DNA of 64,000 bases from CAJBVG01 sp943371235 (GTDB taxonomy: Bacteria; Bacteroidota; Bacteroidia; Sphingobacteriales; Sphingobacteriaceae), in contig CALRTZ010000008.1 of the NCBI GenBank assembly GCA_943371235.1, forward strand, positions 1 to 64,000, in the 5' to 3' direction. Of this stretch, positions 1 to 8,996 are shown piece by piece (the first letter of the stretch is position 1; each line of letters opens with the position of its first letter). The position numbers were made by a program, and so were the translations under genes. A model generated the notes under the pieces. That model did no database searches. It had not been told where the DNA came from and saw nothing but the letters and a program-made list of their open reading frames with translations.

Positions 1-117
1 GTTTACAATAGGTAAATGGGAAACTTTAAAATCATTCATCAATGCTAAAGCCCTCTCCCCTGTGTCCGACGTTTTCAAGGGTGGAATTAAATCATTAATG
101 AGTTCTGCGCTTAACAT
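1..117 (-). CDS. CBS-domain protein, N-terminal fragment (cut by window edge)
   Basis: The first 39 codons of a gene leaving the window on the minus strand are visible, starting at ATG 117-115. The sequence begins MLSAELINDLIPPLKTSDTG and continues ERALALMNDFKVSHLPIVN. The pattern of a helix, then ALxxMxxFKVSHLPIVN, is the typical first half of a CBS domain, which usually binds adenosyl ligands. It lies 27 bp downstream of the alpha/beta hydrolase gene on the same strand, so the two are probably co-transcribed. In related genomes I recall a short CBS protein next to NAD kinase, but that part lies outside the window. Only the fragment can be judged. Confidence 0.7.
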   Translation of the reverse strand, partial: MLSAELINDLIPPLKTSDTGERALALMNDFKVSHLPIVN

Positions 118-144
118 ATTTTTGTTGTTTAATATAAAACAACA

Positions 145-909
145 TTACGATTGATAAAGTTTGTTTAAGAAATTGTCGAGTATCACATTAAACTCTTCAG
201 GTCTTTCCATCATTGCAGCATGTCCACAATTATCAATGTAGGTTAATTCTGAATTTGGAAATAAACTGTGGAATTCTTCTGCAGCTTCTGGTGGGGTAAT
301 GGTATCATTCTTTCCCCAAATTAAAGAAACAGGAACCGTTATTTTAGGAATCTCTTTTCTTAAATTATGTCGCATAGCCGATTTAGCCATCGACAAAATT
401 CTCAATATTTTACTTCTATTATTTACTATTTCATACACCTCATCTACTAATTCTTTGCTAGCAGTTTTCGGATCATAAAATGTATATTCTACTCTTTCTT
501 TAATGTAATTGTAATCTTCTCTACGAGGGTAGGTGCCGCCCATGCCTTCTTCATATAAACCAGAACTTCCGGTTAACATCATAGAATGTACGTGTTCTGG
601 GTGTGCTAAGGTGTAAACTAAAGCAACGTGGCCGCCCAATGAATTTCCGAGCAAGGTTACTTTATCGAACTTTTTATACTCAACAAATTTATGAATGAAT
701 TTTGCTAAGGCCTCTACATTGGCGCCTAGAAGTGGTAAGTCGTAAATTGGCATTAATGGTATTACAACTTTGTATTTTGAAGAGAATTTAGCACAAACGT
801 ATTCCCAATTGCTCAATGCTCCGAAAAGACCATGCAATAATAGTAATACGGGACCTTCTCCTTCTTCAACAAAGCTAAAACCGCTATCTTTCTTTACTGT
901 CAAACCCAT
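145..909 (-). CDS. Alpha/beta hydrolase
   Basis: A 254-residue cytoplasmic alpha/beta-hydrolase fold protein without signal peptide. The oxyanion-hole loop HGLFG is at residues 26-30, the nucleophile elbow GNSLGGH at 88-94 gives Ser90, the acid is Asp202 in WGKNDTITP, and the base is His230 in NCGHAAMMERP. This is a complete catalytic triad in the usual order. A lid region (about 115-185) interrupts the core. The ester or C-C substrate cannot be deduced. It probably forms an operon with the downstream CBS-domain gene. The start ATG at 909 is supported because the HGxxG motif sits at the normal distance from it. Confidence 0.88.
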   Translation of the reverse strand: MGLTVKKDSGFSFVEEGEGPVLLLLHGLFGALSNWEYVCAKFSSKYKVVIPLMPIYDLPLLGANVEALAKFIHKFVEYKKFDKVTLLGNSLGGHVALVYTLAHPEHVHSMMLTGSSGLYEEGMGGTYPRREDYNYIKERVEYTFYDPKTASKELVDEVYEIVNNRSKILRILSMAKSAMRHNLRKEIPKITVPVSLIWGKNDTITPPEAAEEFHSLFPNSELTYIDNCGHAAMMERPEEFNVILDNFLNKLYQS

Positions 910-1006
910 GATTTGATTCTTATTTTTGCTAAAATATAAAATTTAGGATGCAGAATTGCTTTTTAAGTACTATAAAAGTAATTTTTTTTCAACAAAAAGC
1001 ATCAAT

Positions 1007-1579
1007 TTACTTAATTAACTGAAAATGAGTAAGCCAATTTCTGATTATTTGAGGGCCATTTGTACTTAAAACCGATTCGGGATGAAACTGCAATCCCCAT
1101 AAATGCAAGTCTTTGTGTACTACAGCCATAACTTCTCCGCCTTCTGTATGAGCAGTTGCCTCTAAACATGCCGGTAAATCTTTAATAATGAGTGAGTGGT
1201 AGCGCATCATTTCACTGAATTGGGGTACTGCTTTAAACATCGATGATGAATTATGCTGTATAGCCGATACTTTTCCATGCATGCATTTTTCTGCATGTAC
1301 CAAGGTTGCACCAAAATGTAAGCAAATTGCTTGGTGACCAAGGCAAATTCCTAACATCGGAATTTTGGTTGCATACTCATTTATCAATTCCATTAAAACC
1401 CCGGCATTTTCTGGCCTACCCGGGCCTGGAGATATTACAATTGCTGTTGGGTTAAATTTTATAATTTCAGATAAAGTATATTCATCATTACGTATTACTT
1501 TTAGCTCAACATTATTTGTTAAAAACAAGTCGACTAAGTTATAAGTAAACGAATCGTAATTATCTAACAGTAATATCAC
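1007..1579 (-). CDS. pabA/trpG: Anthranilate/para-aminobenzoate synthase glutamine amidotransferase
   Basis: A 190-residue class I glutamine amidotransferase of normal family length. It supplies ammonia from glutamine to a TrpE or PabB partner for tryptophan or folate synthesis. DNYDSFTYN is at 6-14, the oxyanion strand PGPGRP at 51-56, the nucleophile Cys79 in GICLGHQAI, and His166 and Glu168 in QFHPES complete the triad. No trpE or pabB is nearby, so the choice between the two roles, or use for both, stays open. The start codon is GTG at 1579-1577. It overlaps the stop of yqeY in the sequence TAGTG, a one-base overlap that suggests translational coupling. Confidence 0.9.
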   Translation of the reverse strand: MILLLDNYDSFTYNLVDLFLTNNVELKVIRNDEYTLSEIIKFNPTAIVISPGPGRPENAGVLMELINEYATKIPMLGICLGHQAICLHFGATLVHAEKCMHGKVSAIQHNSSSMFKAVPQFSEMMRYHSLIIKDLPACLEATAHTEGGEVMAVVHKDLHLWGLQFHPESVLSTNGPQIIRNWLTHFQLIK

Positions 1580-2031
1580 TATTTGTTGAGTACTTGTTTT
1601 ACCATTTCGGCAATGGCTTTGCCATCTGCTTTGCCTTGCAAAATTTTATTCGCAGCTCCAATAACTTTCCCCATTTCTTTTGGGTCTGTTATACCTAAAT
1701 CTGCCACTATTTTTTCTATTGCTGATGAGAGTTCTTCTGAAGTTAATTGCTTCGGCATGAACTCTTCCATTACAGCAAGTTCATCCTCTTCAATTTTTGC
1801 AAGATCTTCTCGATTTTGTTGTTTGTAAATTTCGATAGAATCTTTACGCTGTTTAATTTGTTTTTGAACAGCCTTCATTTCTGCTTCCTCTGTTAATTCG
1901 TCAGCAGCACCTTTTTCTGATTTTGCTAATAACAATGCTGCTTTTATAGCACGCAATCCGCGTAAGCGAGCCTCTTGCTTTGCAAGCATAGCTGCTTTTA
2001 TTTCTGAATCTATTTTTGTGATTAAAGACAT
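1579..2031 (-). CDS. yqeY: GatB/YqeY domain protein
   Basis: A 150-residue protein matching the YqeY family, which resembles the tail domain of amidotransferase GatB. Visible are the helical charged N-terminal half (RLRGLRAIKAALLLAKSEKG, residues 22-41) and the C-terminal helical domain with GKVIGAANKI at 121-130 and the family motif GKADGKAIAEMVK at 133-145. Length is normal for the family. The molecular role is not settled; a tRNA-linked function is often suggested. Its TAG stop overlaps the GTG start of the amidotransferase gene. A heptamer repeat array begins 6 bp upstream of its ATG. Confidence 0.88.
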   Translation of the reverse strand: MSLITKIDSEIKAAMLAKQEARLRGLRAIKAALLLAKSEKGAADELTEEAEMKAVQKQIKQRKDSIEIYKQQNREDLAKIEEDELAVMEEFMPKQLTSEELSSAIEKIVADLGITDPKEMGKVIGAANKILQGKADGKAIAEMVKQVLNK

Positions 2032-2036
2032 CTTTT

Positions 2037-2078
2037 TGAATTGTGAATGTTGAATTGTGAATTATGAATTATGAATTG
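2037..2078. repeat. Heptamer array, TGAATTG family (6 units)
   Basis: Six contiguous 7-bp units on the plus strand: TGAATTG, TGAATGT, TGAATTG, TGAATTA, TGAATTA, TGAATTG. The array fills the gap between the yqeY start (2031) and the preceding SDR gene. The SDR stop codon (2071-2069, TAA) lies inside it, so the last codons of that gene are repeat-derived. Confidence 0.85.
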
Positions 2079-2830
2079 CGGTGGATGATGGTGGCGCTTG
2101 CTTGGGCGGTGGGCATCACTAATAAATCGTTAATATTTACATGTGCTGGGCGTGTAACAGCGAAATGTATTACATCCGCAATATCTTCTGGATGTAAGGG
2201 CTCGAAACCATTGTACACATTTTTTGCGCGTTGTACATCTCCTTTAAAACGTACAATAGAGAATTCTGTTTCTACTGCACCAGGATGTATAGCCGTTACT
2301 TTTATTCCATGTTGTACTAAATCCATGCGCATAGATTTTGTTAGGGAATCTACTGCAGCTTTGGTAGCACAATATACATTGCCATTTGGGTAACTTTCTT
2401 TGCCTGCAATAGAACCAATATTTACAATATGCCCATGTTTTTGGCTAAGCATTTTATTCGCAATTAGCTTTGAAACATATAACAACCCTTTCACATTTGT
2501 ATCTATCATCGTTTCCCAATCGTTTGTATTCCCTTCGAAAAAAGGCTCAAGCCCTAATGATAAACCTGCATTATTTATTAGCACATCAATAGTATTCCAT
2601 TCTGTTGGTAAGGAGCTGAGAGTTTGTTCAACTTCTGCTTTGTTTTGAACATCAAAATATAAACAAAACACTTCGGCATTGTATTCAGAAATTAAGGTGT
2701 TACGAACACTCTCTAGCTTCTCTTTTCTACGAGCAGTAATTATTATTCTGTAATTTTCTTTCGCAAATAAATGCGCACAAGCTTCCCCTATTCCAGCACT
2801 TGCCCCTGTAATTAATACTGTTTTTTTCAT
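2069..2830 (-). CDS. Short-chain dehydrogenase/reductase (YdfG-like)
   Basis: A 253-residue classical SDR. The nucleotide-binding glycine motif TGASAGIG is at 9-16, NNAG at 86-89, and the catalytic residues are Ser140, Tyr153 and Lys157 (YCATK). The sequence resembles the YdfG group that oxidises 3-hydroxy acids and serine-like substrates with NADP. The basic ARRKEKLE after strand 2 (33-40) fits NADP preference. It starts 4 bp after the PorT gene stop, so it is probably the third gene of a ubiE-porT-SDR operon. The last residues (RNS) and the TAA stop are encoded inside the heptamer array. Confidence 0.88.
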   Translation of the reverse strand: MKKTVLITGASAGIGEACAHLFAKENYRIIITARRKEKLESVRNTLISEYNAEVFCLYFDVQNKAEVEQTLSSLPTEWNTIDVLINNAGLSLGLEPFFEGNTNDWETMIDTNVKGLLYVSKLIANKMLSQKHGHIVNIGSIAGKESYPNGNVYCATKAAVDSLTKSMRMDLVQHGIKVTAIHPGAVETEFSIVRFKGDVQRAKNVYNGFEPLHPEDIADVIHFAVTRPAHVNINDLLVMPTAQASATIIHRNS

Positions 2831-2834
2831 GTAT

Positions 2835-3536
2835 TTATTCGAAATAAAAAGTAAGACAAACTACTCTCGAAAACAATTGATCTAAAGGACGAGAATATAA
2901 ATGTCCTTCTTTTTTAAGTATATCTCTTGTACCGTATGAGAATTTAAATTCTGGTGTGAATTTAAAATATTGATAATATAAATCCCAACCAAAACCCCAC
3001 TCGTAAGCTAAATCGTAATTTTGTAGTTTTACTTTACGAGTTGACTCATCGAAGGGATCTTCTCCTTTTTCAATTTTTTTCTGAGAAATAACATCGTAAG
3101 AAAATTTCATTCCGCCCAATACATAAAACCCAACATTACGATGACGTACACTGCGTATTTTAAACCCAAGGGGGAATTCAACATTGGTAGATTCAATGCT
3201 ACGGGTAGTGTTTTTAGTAGCATCTGCAAAAGTATATTGAATTTGACGATCAATAAAAGATAAGTTTGGCGTAAAACGTAAATCTACATATCTCCATAAT
3301 AAAACATTTGAAACGATACCAATATTAAACCCCGGACCACCAACTGGTATAGCACTTAGCAGTGTATCTGATTGATAAAATTGAGGTTTTTCAAATATTT
3401 TTAAATTGCTATTGTTAAAGCCTATTAAAAATCCAAAACGCAATTTCTGACGATCGTAAGATGGCAAATTAATTTGCGCATTTACATCAGTGTAAATGAT
3501 AAATAGTAGTAAGAAAAGAAATGTAATTTTTTTCAC
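2835..3536 (-). CDS. porT: PorT-like type IX secretion outer-membrane protein
   Basis: A 233-residue exported protein. Residues 1-20 form a signal peptide ending DVNA, followed by a beta-rich barrel with alternating aromatic strands (YVDLRFTPNLSFI, YVLGGMKFSYDV, FKFTPEFKFSYG) and a C-terminal LTFYFE end typical of outer-membrane barrels. Length, signal peptide and position directly after ubiE match PorT/SprT, a component of the type IX secretion and gliding machinery. The substrate-side evidence in this window is the metalloprotease with a type IX sorting domain. It starts with GTG (3536-3534), overlapping the TAG stop of ubiE by one base. A generic porin-like barrel is the alternative. Confidence 0.75.
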   Translation of the reverse strand: MKKITFLFLLLFIIYTDVNAQINLPSYDRQKLRFGFLIGFNNSNLKIFEKPQFYQSDTLLSAIPVGGPGFNIGIVSNVLLWRYVDLRFTPNLSFIDRQIQYTFADATKNTTRSIESTNVEFPLGFKIRSVRHRNVGFYVLGGMKFSYDVISQKKIEKGEDPFDESTRKVKLQNYDLAYEWGFGWDLYYQYFKFTPEFKFSYGTRDILKKEGHLYSRPLDQLFSRVVCLTFYFE

Positions 3537-4261
3537 TATTTAATACCTGTATATATGCTACAAATGCCAAAGCCTAACACTTTGCATTTTGTTTGTTTAA
3601 ACCCTGCTGCCGACAATCTAGTTAAAAAATCGTTTCCATCTGGAAAAGCCTTCACAGATTCTGGCAAATATGTATATGCTCTTGAATCGTTTGAAAACAA
3701 TTTACCAAATGCTGGCAATAGTTTAAACGAATAAAAGTTATAAAATTGTTTAATCGGGAAATTTTTAGGATTCGAGAACTCTAAAATCACCACTTTGCCA
3801 CCAATTCTAAGCACACGATGCATGTCTTGTAAGCCTTTATCAAGGTTTTCGAAATTGCGTACACCAAAACTTACTGTAATGGCATCGAAGTAATTATCGT
3901 CGAATAAAAGTTTTTCAGAATCGCCTAATCTCACCTCAAAACGCTTACTCTCCTTACGTTTCGTAATTTTTTGTTGAGCAATGTCTAACATCCCCTGCGA
4001 TATATCTACCCCTATAATTTTGTTTGGATTTAAAGAAAGAGCTTCAAAAGCGAAATCACCTGTTCCGGTTGCTACATCTAAAATTAACTTAGGATTCACT
4101 TCTTTTAGCTCAGCAATTGCTTTTTTTCGCCAAATAATATCGATCCCTAGCGATAGAAAATGATTTAAAAAATCGTAGGTTTTTGCAATGTTATTAAACA
4201 TTGTAGCCACTTGTTCTTTTTTAGAATCTTGTTGATTATATGGTTTTACATTTGTTCCCAT
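3536..4261 (-). CDS. ubiE/menG: Demethylmenaquinone C-methyltransferase
   Basis: A 241-residue SAM-dependent methyltransferase. It methylates demethylmenaquinone as the last step of menaquinone synthesis. SAM motif I is LDVATGTGDF (61-70), the acidic ribose-binding residue is in IIGVDIS (82-88), and SFGVRNF (131-137) with VLRIGGK (150-156) are characteristic of the UbiE/COQ5 family. Length is normal. It is the first gene of a tight run ubiE-porT-SDR. Bacteroidota usually make menaquinone only, so the MenG role is the likely one. Confidence 0.93.
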   Translation of the reverse strand: MGTNVKPYNQQDSKKEQVATMFNNIAKTYDFLNHFLSLGIDIIWRKKAIAELKEVNPKLILDVATGTGDFAFEALSLNPNKIIGVDISQGMLDIAQQKITKRKESKRFEVRLGDSEKLLFDDNYFDAITVSFGVRNFENLDKGLQDMHRVLRIGGKVVILEFSNPKNFPIKQFYNFYSFKLLPAFGKLFSNDSRAYTYLPESVKAFPDGNDFLTRLSAAGFKQTKCKVLGFGICSIYTGIK

Positions 4262-4322
4262 GGGTTGCGAAGTTAAGAAATCTAATTGTTAATGCCGATA
4301 TTTGTAAAAACCTTATAGAAAA

Positions 4323-5003
4323 ATGAACATACTGTTATTACACGGAGCCATAGGCACTAAGCTTCAAATGAGTGGTTTAAATGAAAAGTTCAGTTCAGAA
4401 CATACCGTTTACTCCTTTGATTTCCCAGGGCATGGTGAGCATCCGGAAATGGAACAAGATTTTAGCATTGAAGTTTTCGAAAATTGGATTTCTAAAGAAA
4501 TAAATAATATGGAGGGTGATATTGCTATTCTGGGATATAGTTTAGGTGGCTATGTAGCATTAAGATTGGCTCTTGCCTTTAAAGATCAAGTGAAAGCTGT
4601 AATGACTTTCGGAACCATATTCGATTGGCATCCAGAACAAGCACAAAAGCAAATTGCGATGATCAACCCTGTCAAAATAAAAGAAAAAGTGCCTGTATTT
4701 GCAGAACATTTACACAAAAGCCACGGCGAAAAATGGCCTAAAGTGTTAACTCAAACTCATGGCTTGTTAAAGCAATTAGGCGACAAACCTTTGTTAGATT
4801 CAGATAATTTGAAAGAAATAAAAGCAAATTGTTTAATTACCGTTGGTGATAGAGATGCATTAGTTAGCATTGAAGAAAGTGTTATCACCTACAAGTCTAT
4901 ACCAAATGCCCTATTAGCTGTATATCCATTAACGGGTCACCCTTTTGAAAAAGCACCACATGATAAAATAAAAAAAGACTTTCTAGAATTACTAAATATT
5001 TAG
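4323..5003 (+). CDS. Alpha/beta hydrolase
   Basis: A 226-residue small alpha/beta hydrolase, divergent from ubiE. HGAIG at 7-11 forms the oxyanion hole, GYSLGG at 71-76 holds Ser73, the acid lies in VGDRDALV (Asp178 most likely) and the base is His206 in LTGHPFEK. No signal peptide. The substrate is unknown. Its last nine codons and the TAG stop lie within a 46-bp perfect palindrome that also acts as a terminator candidate, so protein sequence and RNA structure share the same DNA here. Confidence 0.85.
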   Translation: MNILLLHGAIGTKLQMSGLNEKFSSEHTVYSFDFPGHGEHPEMEQDFSIEVFENWISKEINNMEGDIAILGYSLGGYVALRLALAFKDQVKAVMTFGTIFDWHPEQAQKQIAMINPVKIKEKVPVFAEHLHKSHGEKWPKVLTQTHGLLKQLGDKPLLDSDNLKEIKANCLITVGDRDALVSIEESVITYKSIPNALLAVYPLTGHPFEKAPHDKIKKDFLELLNI

Positions 5004-5020
5004 TAATTCTAGAAAGTCTT
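4975..5020. terminator. 46-bp perfect palindrome, bidirectional terminator candidate
   Basis: Positions 4975-4997 and 4998-5020 are exact reverse complements (23-bp arms with no spacer). The stem covers the last codons and stop of the plus-strand hydrolase. On the minus strand it is followed by a run of seven T residues and more T-rich sequence, and on the plus strand by a T/C-rich tract. It sits between two converging genes, so it can end both transcripts. Confidence 0.8.
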
Positions 5021-5063
5021 CCCTTTTACTTTTTTCTATTTTCTTTTTTCTTTTTTCTACCGT

Positions 5064-8000
5064 CTACTTCAATTTCACAATTCTTTGCGAACTCGATTTT
5101 TCATCGGATGTAATTTGTAACATGTACACACCATTCGAATAATTAGAAAGATCTACAGTTGTGTTCAACGTTTCTGATGTTTTATCTATTGAATTTGAAG
5201 CGAGCAATCTGCCCAATTCATCATAAATATTAATAGTAGTTTTACCTCTGTAAACATCAACAACATTAATATTAACGATGTTTTCTGATGGATTAGGATA
5301 AACGTTTAATTCTGTGAAAGCATTTTTAGTATTTATACCAACACCAAACGGAACTGTTAATACATTTGTATAATCTGAGAATCCTAGTCCATTAATCGCT
5401 CGAACTCTGAAGAAATAAGTAGTACCAACCACTAAGTTAGGTGCGATATAGATAGTTGTATTAGCACCCAAATTATTCGCAACTTCTACAAATGTGCTAT
5501 CATTATCAATTGAGCGTTCTACTCTATATCCTGTTTCATTTGTAGAATTATCTGTCCATTTAATAGTAGCACTTGTAGCTGCCTGTGACAATAAAATAAG
5601 TGTGCTCGGCGCATTTGGTCTACTACCTGTTGTAAAATTAATAAAAGTACTTACTGGCCCATCACCACACGCATTATAAGCATTTATTTTAGCGTATAAT
5701 TTTGTTGCTTGTGGCAAACCACTTGGAGTATATGAAGTACTTCCAGCACCTACAATAGTTGTATCTAAAATTGAGTTTATAAAACTTGTATCAGTAGCAA
5801 TTTGTAAACGATAGCCTGCAGAACCTGTAACTGAAGACCATGTAAAAGCAGTATTAGGACTCACATTTAATTGTCCGTTTGCCGGAGAAGAAAAAGTGGA
5901 ACCAAGGGTTACAGGTGTAACTACTGTGAAACTTATTGCTGCATTTTTTACGATACTACCAGAAGTTCCAATAACTGTTAGGTTTTTAGAACCAGCTGTT
6001 AATCCTTGGGTGCTTACTTTCATTATAACTGTTTCGCCTGGCAATGCTGTTGGTTTACTAAAAACTACAGATGCCCCAGCTGGTACGTTTGATGTAGACA
6101 AAACAATAGGACTGTTAAAACCAAGTATTGCACTAAAACTAACATTGAAGCTAGCTGAGTCTGGTGCACATACGCCAGCAGCAGTTGTATTAATAGCCGC
6201 AATGTTAAAGCTTGGAGCTAATGGAGCTAATACTCTAATGGCAGCATTGTTAATATCAAAGAAAATATTTCCAATTGATTCTACTTTGATGCGACAAGTA
6301 TTGCTAACGTTGTTAGGTACTGTTATCATTTCCGAACCATCGTTTGCAGTACTGTCTTTTAAAATTATTGAAAACGTTAGGCCAGCATCCGTTGACATTA
6401 AAATTCTAACTAATGAACAATTAACTGGGCTTGCAGTTGTGTTTGCAACATTCCAAGAGATCAATTCTTCGCTACCAACATACATGGTGTCTACAGTATT
6501 TGAACTTGAAATGTTAAATGGCCCAGCAGCTGCAGAAACAGTAATGGTCATTTCATCTTTCCCGGTTCCACCACCAGCTAATTTATTATCTCTTGCTGTT
6601 AGTCGGAATTTCATTGAACGAGCATAATTTGGTAATCGTTCTCCTTTTACAGCAACGTTTGTTAAAATATCGTTTAACTTAGGAAATGATCTTATAGGAT
6701 CTGTTTTTGGAGGGAAAAATCTAAACATTGGAGAATTTCCAGTTGTAGACGCAGGGGCACCACCCGGACCAATGTCCATTTGTTCCCAACTATAACTTAA
6801 AACATCACCATCTGGATCTGTTGCAGAACCTTTAAGCATAAATGGTGTGCTAATTGGAATGGTATAATTTAAACCGGCATCAACTACCGGAGGGTTATTG
6901 CCTGAAAGAACTTTTGTTGGGCAATTATTTCCAGAGCCAGTTGTAATAAATGCATTAATTTCATCTAAACTTCCTGCATGGAAATAAGGATCTGAATTTG
7001 GTTGGATATCATCGGCACCACAAATACCTGCATAAGCCATAATAGTTGTACCACTTCCTGGCTCCCAAGCGGTGTTAGCACTTCTGTTTCCACCAGCGCA
7101 CGATCCTGTGGTTGAATTAAATGTATGGTTACCTGCAAATTGGTGACCCATTTCATGAGCAACATAATCTATATCAAACGCATCACCAACTGGTGAAGGA
7201 GAACCTGTAACGCCTCTTGCTTTTGATGAAGTACAAATTACACCTAAACCTGCAATACCTCCACCGCCAGTACTAAATACGTGTCCGATGTCGTAATTTG
7301 CTAATCCAATTCTTGCGTTTACTGTAGTTATGTTTTCTGATAACATGGTACCACCGTTATTATTTGTATAAGGATCGGTAGCACCTGGTAAGAAAATAAG
7401 AGTATCGTTATTTTCTATTAAATTCATATGTACTGCAACATCTTTTTCATACACACCATTCACACGGTTCATAGAAATAACCATTTTAGCTAAAACTTGT
7501 GCTCGTGTTGGATTTGCTAACCCTGTAGATGCAGCAGAATATTCAACAGTACAAGCCAATGCTAATCTGTAGTTACGCATTTGTATTTCAGCGGCACTTG
7601 AATTACGATTGTAGTAATTTTCTAAACGTGTTTTAGTTTCTTCCATAAACTGTTCGTCAGCTACAGTAGAACACGTAAATGTGTTTGCCCAAGTAGGAAC
7701 ATCTCTTCTGTAAAAACTCATGTATTGAGTAGTGGTATAATTAGATATTGGGTCGATAAAATAGCGCCCATCATCAGATAATACCATTGCATGGAAACCA
7801 AATGGACCAATATCCATTTTTACGGTATTTCTAGGATTTTCAATACTTATACCAGAGTAGGTTTTTATTTCAGAATATTTAATTGCAAGACCAGCTTCCA
7901 TCATTGGTGTTTCAATAATTTGAAATGATTCTGTAGAACCATATGGCATTGGCAACTCTACGATTACAGGTTTTACTCTGTTGAAATTTTCGATTGCAGC

Positions 8001-8213
8001 CGATGGTGCAGTTTGTAATAATGATTTCAACCCTTCGTAATTCAATGTTAATGATCGGTATTTATCTGGATAAACTTTTGTACCATCTGTAATACGATTT
8101 AATGTATTAGCTGGAACGTCCGACCAAAAAGAATTAGTTGCATTAGCTTGAGAAATCATAGTGATAATGATTACTCCTAATAGGGTTAGGGTTTTATTGA
8201 ATTTAGTTAACAT
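5064..8213 (-). CDS. Secreted reprolysin-like zinc metalloprotease with type IX sorting domain
   Basis: A 1049-residue secreted multi-domain protease. Residues 1-26 form a signal peptide. A propeptide-like region follows (to about 190). The catalytic domain has HEMGHQFAGNHTF near residue 353, the extended metzincin zinc motif HExxHxxGxxH. A PKD/Ig-like segment follows (PPVVDAGLNYTI, DPDGDVLSYSWEQ), then more Ig-like repeats, a segment like fibronectin type III (GYRVERS, TYFFRVRAING), and at the C terminus a type A sorting domain beginning NVYPNPSENIVNI with the GVYMLQI and RIVKLK signature. It is expected to cross the outer membrane by type IX secretion and be anchored or released. Single gene, converging on the hydrolase at 4323. 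Confidence 0.93.
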   Translation of the reverse strand: MLTKFNKTLTLLGVIIITMISQANATNSFWSDVPANTLNRITDGTKVYPDKYRSLTLNYEGLKSLLQTAPSAAIENFNRVKPVIVELPMPYGSTESFQIIETPMMEAGLAIKYSEIKTYSGISIENPRNTVKMDIGPFGFHAMVLSDDGRYFIDPISNYTTTQYMSFYRRDVPTWANTFTCSTVADEQFMEETKTRLENYYNRNSSAAEIQMRNYRLALACTVEYSAASTGLANPTRAQVLAKMVISMNRVNGVYEKDVAVHMNLIENNDTLIFLPGATDPYTNNNGGTMLSENITTVNARIGLANYDIGHVFSTGGGGIAGLGVICTSSKARGVTGSPSPVGDAFDIDYVAHEMGHQFAGNHTFNSTTGSCAGGNRSANTAWEPGSGTTIMAYAGICGADDIQPNSDPYFHAGSLDEINAFITTGSGNNCPTKVLSGNNPPVVDAGLNYTIPISTPFMLKGSATDPDGDVLSYSWEQMDIGPGGAPASTTGNSPMFRFFPPKTDPIRSFPKLNDILTNVAVKGERLPNYARSMKFRLTARDNKLAGGGTGKDEMTITVSAAAGPFNISSSNTVDTMYVGSEELISWNVANTTASPVNCSLVRILMSTDAGLTFSIILKDSTANDGSEMITVPNNVSNTCRIKVESIGNIFFDINNAAIRVLAPLAPSFNIAAINTTAAGVCAPDSASFNVSFSAILGFNSPIVLSTSNVPAGASVVFSKPTALPGETVIMKVSTQGLTAGSKNLTVIGTSGSIVKNAAISFTVVTPVTLGSTFSSPANGQLNVSPNTAFTWSSVTGSAGYRLQIATDTSFINSILDTTIVGAGSTSYTPSGLPQATKLYAKINAYNACGDGPVSTFINFTTGSRPNAPSTLILLSQAATSATIKWTDNSTNETGYRVERSIDNDSTFVEVANNLGANTTIYIAPNLVVGTTYFFRVRAINGLGFSDYTNVLTVPFGVGINTKNAFTELNVYPNPSENIVNINVVDVYRGKTTINIYDELGRLLASNSIDKTSETLNTTVDLSNYSNGVYMLQITSDEKSSSQRIVKLK

Positions 8214-8283
8214 TTTTAGTTTTTTAGATTTGCTAATATATATGATTTTTAGTGTCTACAAGCAATAATCGTGTCAAAAAAGA

Positions 8284-8305
8284 ATAGCCCTTTAAAAAGG
8301 GCTAT
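8284..8305 (-). terminator. Intrinsic terminator after the proline-rich secreted protein gene
   Basis: A 10-bp inverted repeat (ATAGCCCTTT with AAAGGGCTAT) and a very short loop, followed on the minus strand by TCTTTTTTG. It lies 48 bp past the stop of the gene at 8353-8991 and upstream of the metalloprotease start. Confidence 0.75.
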
Positions 8306-8352
8306 AATTTGTAAAATAATTTCAAAAAACACTGATTTTGCAGAAATATATT

Positions 8353-8991
8353 CTAGTAACTCTCTTTTGTATCAGTACTGTCTTTTTTAAATTCATTCAT
8401 TTTTATGAACGCTTTGCCCATTCTTGTGGCCAAATTTGTTTCATATGTGGCACTTTTATCAAATGCTACGATGGTATTATATTGAATTAAAGATTGTTTT
8501 TTCATTGCACTTTCTGGTGCATAAATTAAGTTGAAAGGCTTTTCGAGGGTAAGTGGGAATAGCAATATTCGCCTGGTTGTTTCTACAGTGTTTGTTCTTT
8601 TTACATCTATCAAGGTAAAGTCAATTGTAATGGTTTGTAATTGATCTTTGTAACATACCGAAGTAGGTTCCGATTTTAAATGTAAAATAAGTTGATCGTT
8701 TTGGTCAAACGAAGCTGCAGTAACTTGGTATGAGCAATTATTTTTTGCTGCTATACTCGATGAAAAATAAACCAAAGGTTTGTACTTCAATATTTTTTCA
8801 AGTATCCACACTTTTGTTTCTTCAATTGTAGGCTCTTTTACAACTTCTGCTGGTGGTGGTGGCGGTGGCAAAGGTTTTGGCGCTACTTTTTTTGCAGGCT
8901 TTTTCCTTTGTCGGTTGGGAACCTGTGCTGTAGCATCAGCATACATTAACACCATGCTCAGTAAAAATATTATGGATACAAGTTTTTTCAT
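8353..8991 (-). CDS. Secreted protein of unknown function, proline-rich N terminus
   Basis: A 212-residue protein with a signal peptide (residues 1-23, ending DATAQ). It is followed by a basic and proline-rich stretch (RQRKKPAKK, then seven prolines around residues 41-48) that probably forms a flexible tether. The rest is mixed alpha/beta with no motif I recognise. The gene begins 5 bp after the stop of the E1 dehydrogenase gene on the same strand and has its own terminator, so it is the last gene of a two-gene unit. No function is proposed. Confidence 0.75.
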   Translation of the reverse strand: MKKLVSIIFLLSMVLMYADATAQVPNRQRKKPAKKVAPKPLPPPPPPAEVVKEPTIEETKVWILEKILKYKPLVYFSSSIAAKNNCSYQVTAASFDQNDQLILHLKSEPTSVCYKDQLQTITIDFTLIDVKRTNTVETTRRILLFPLTLEKPFNLIYAPESAMKKQSLIQYNTIVAFDKSATYETNLATRMGKAFIKMNEFKKDSTDTKESY

Positions 8992-8996
8992 TTTTA

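Noticed and set aside
5896..6627. A 243-codon open frame on the plus strand opposite the metalloprotease gene
   Set aside because: It lies wholly inside a well-supported gene on the other strand, has low-complexity composition without any domain, and results from codon bias.
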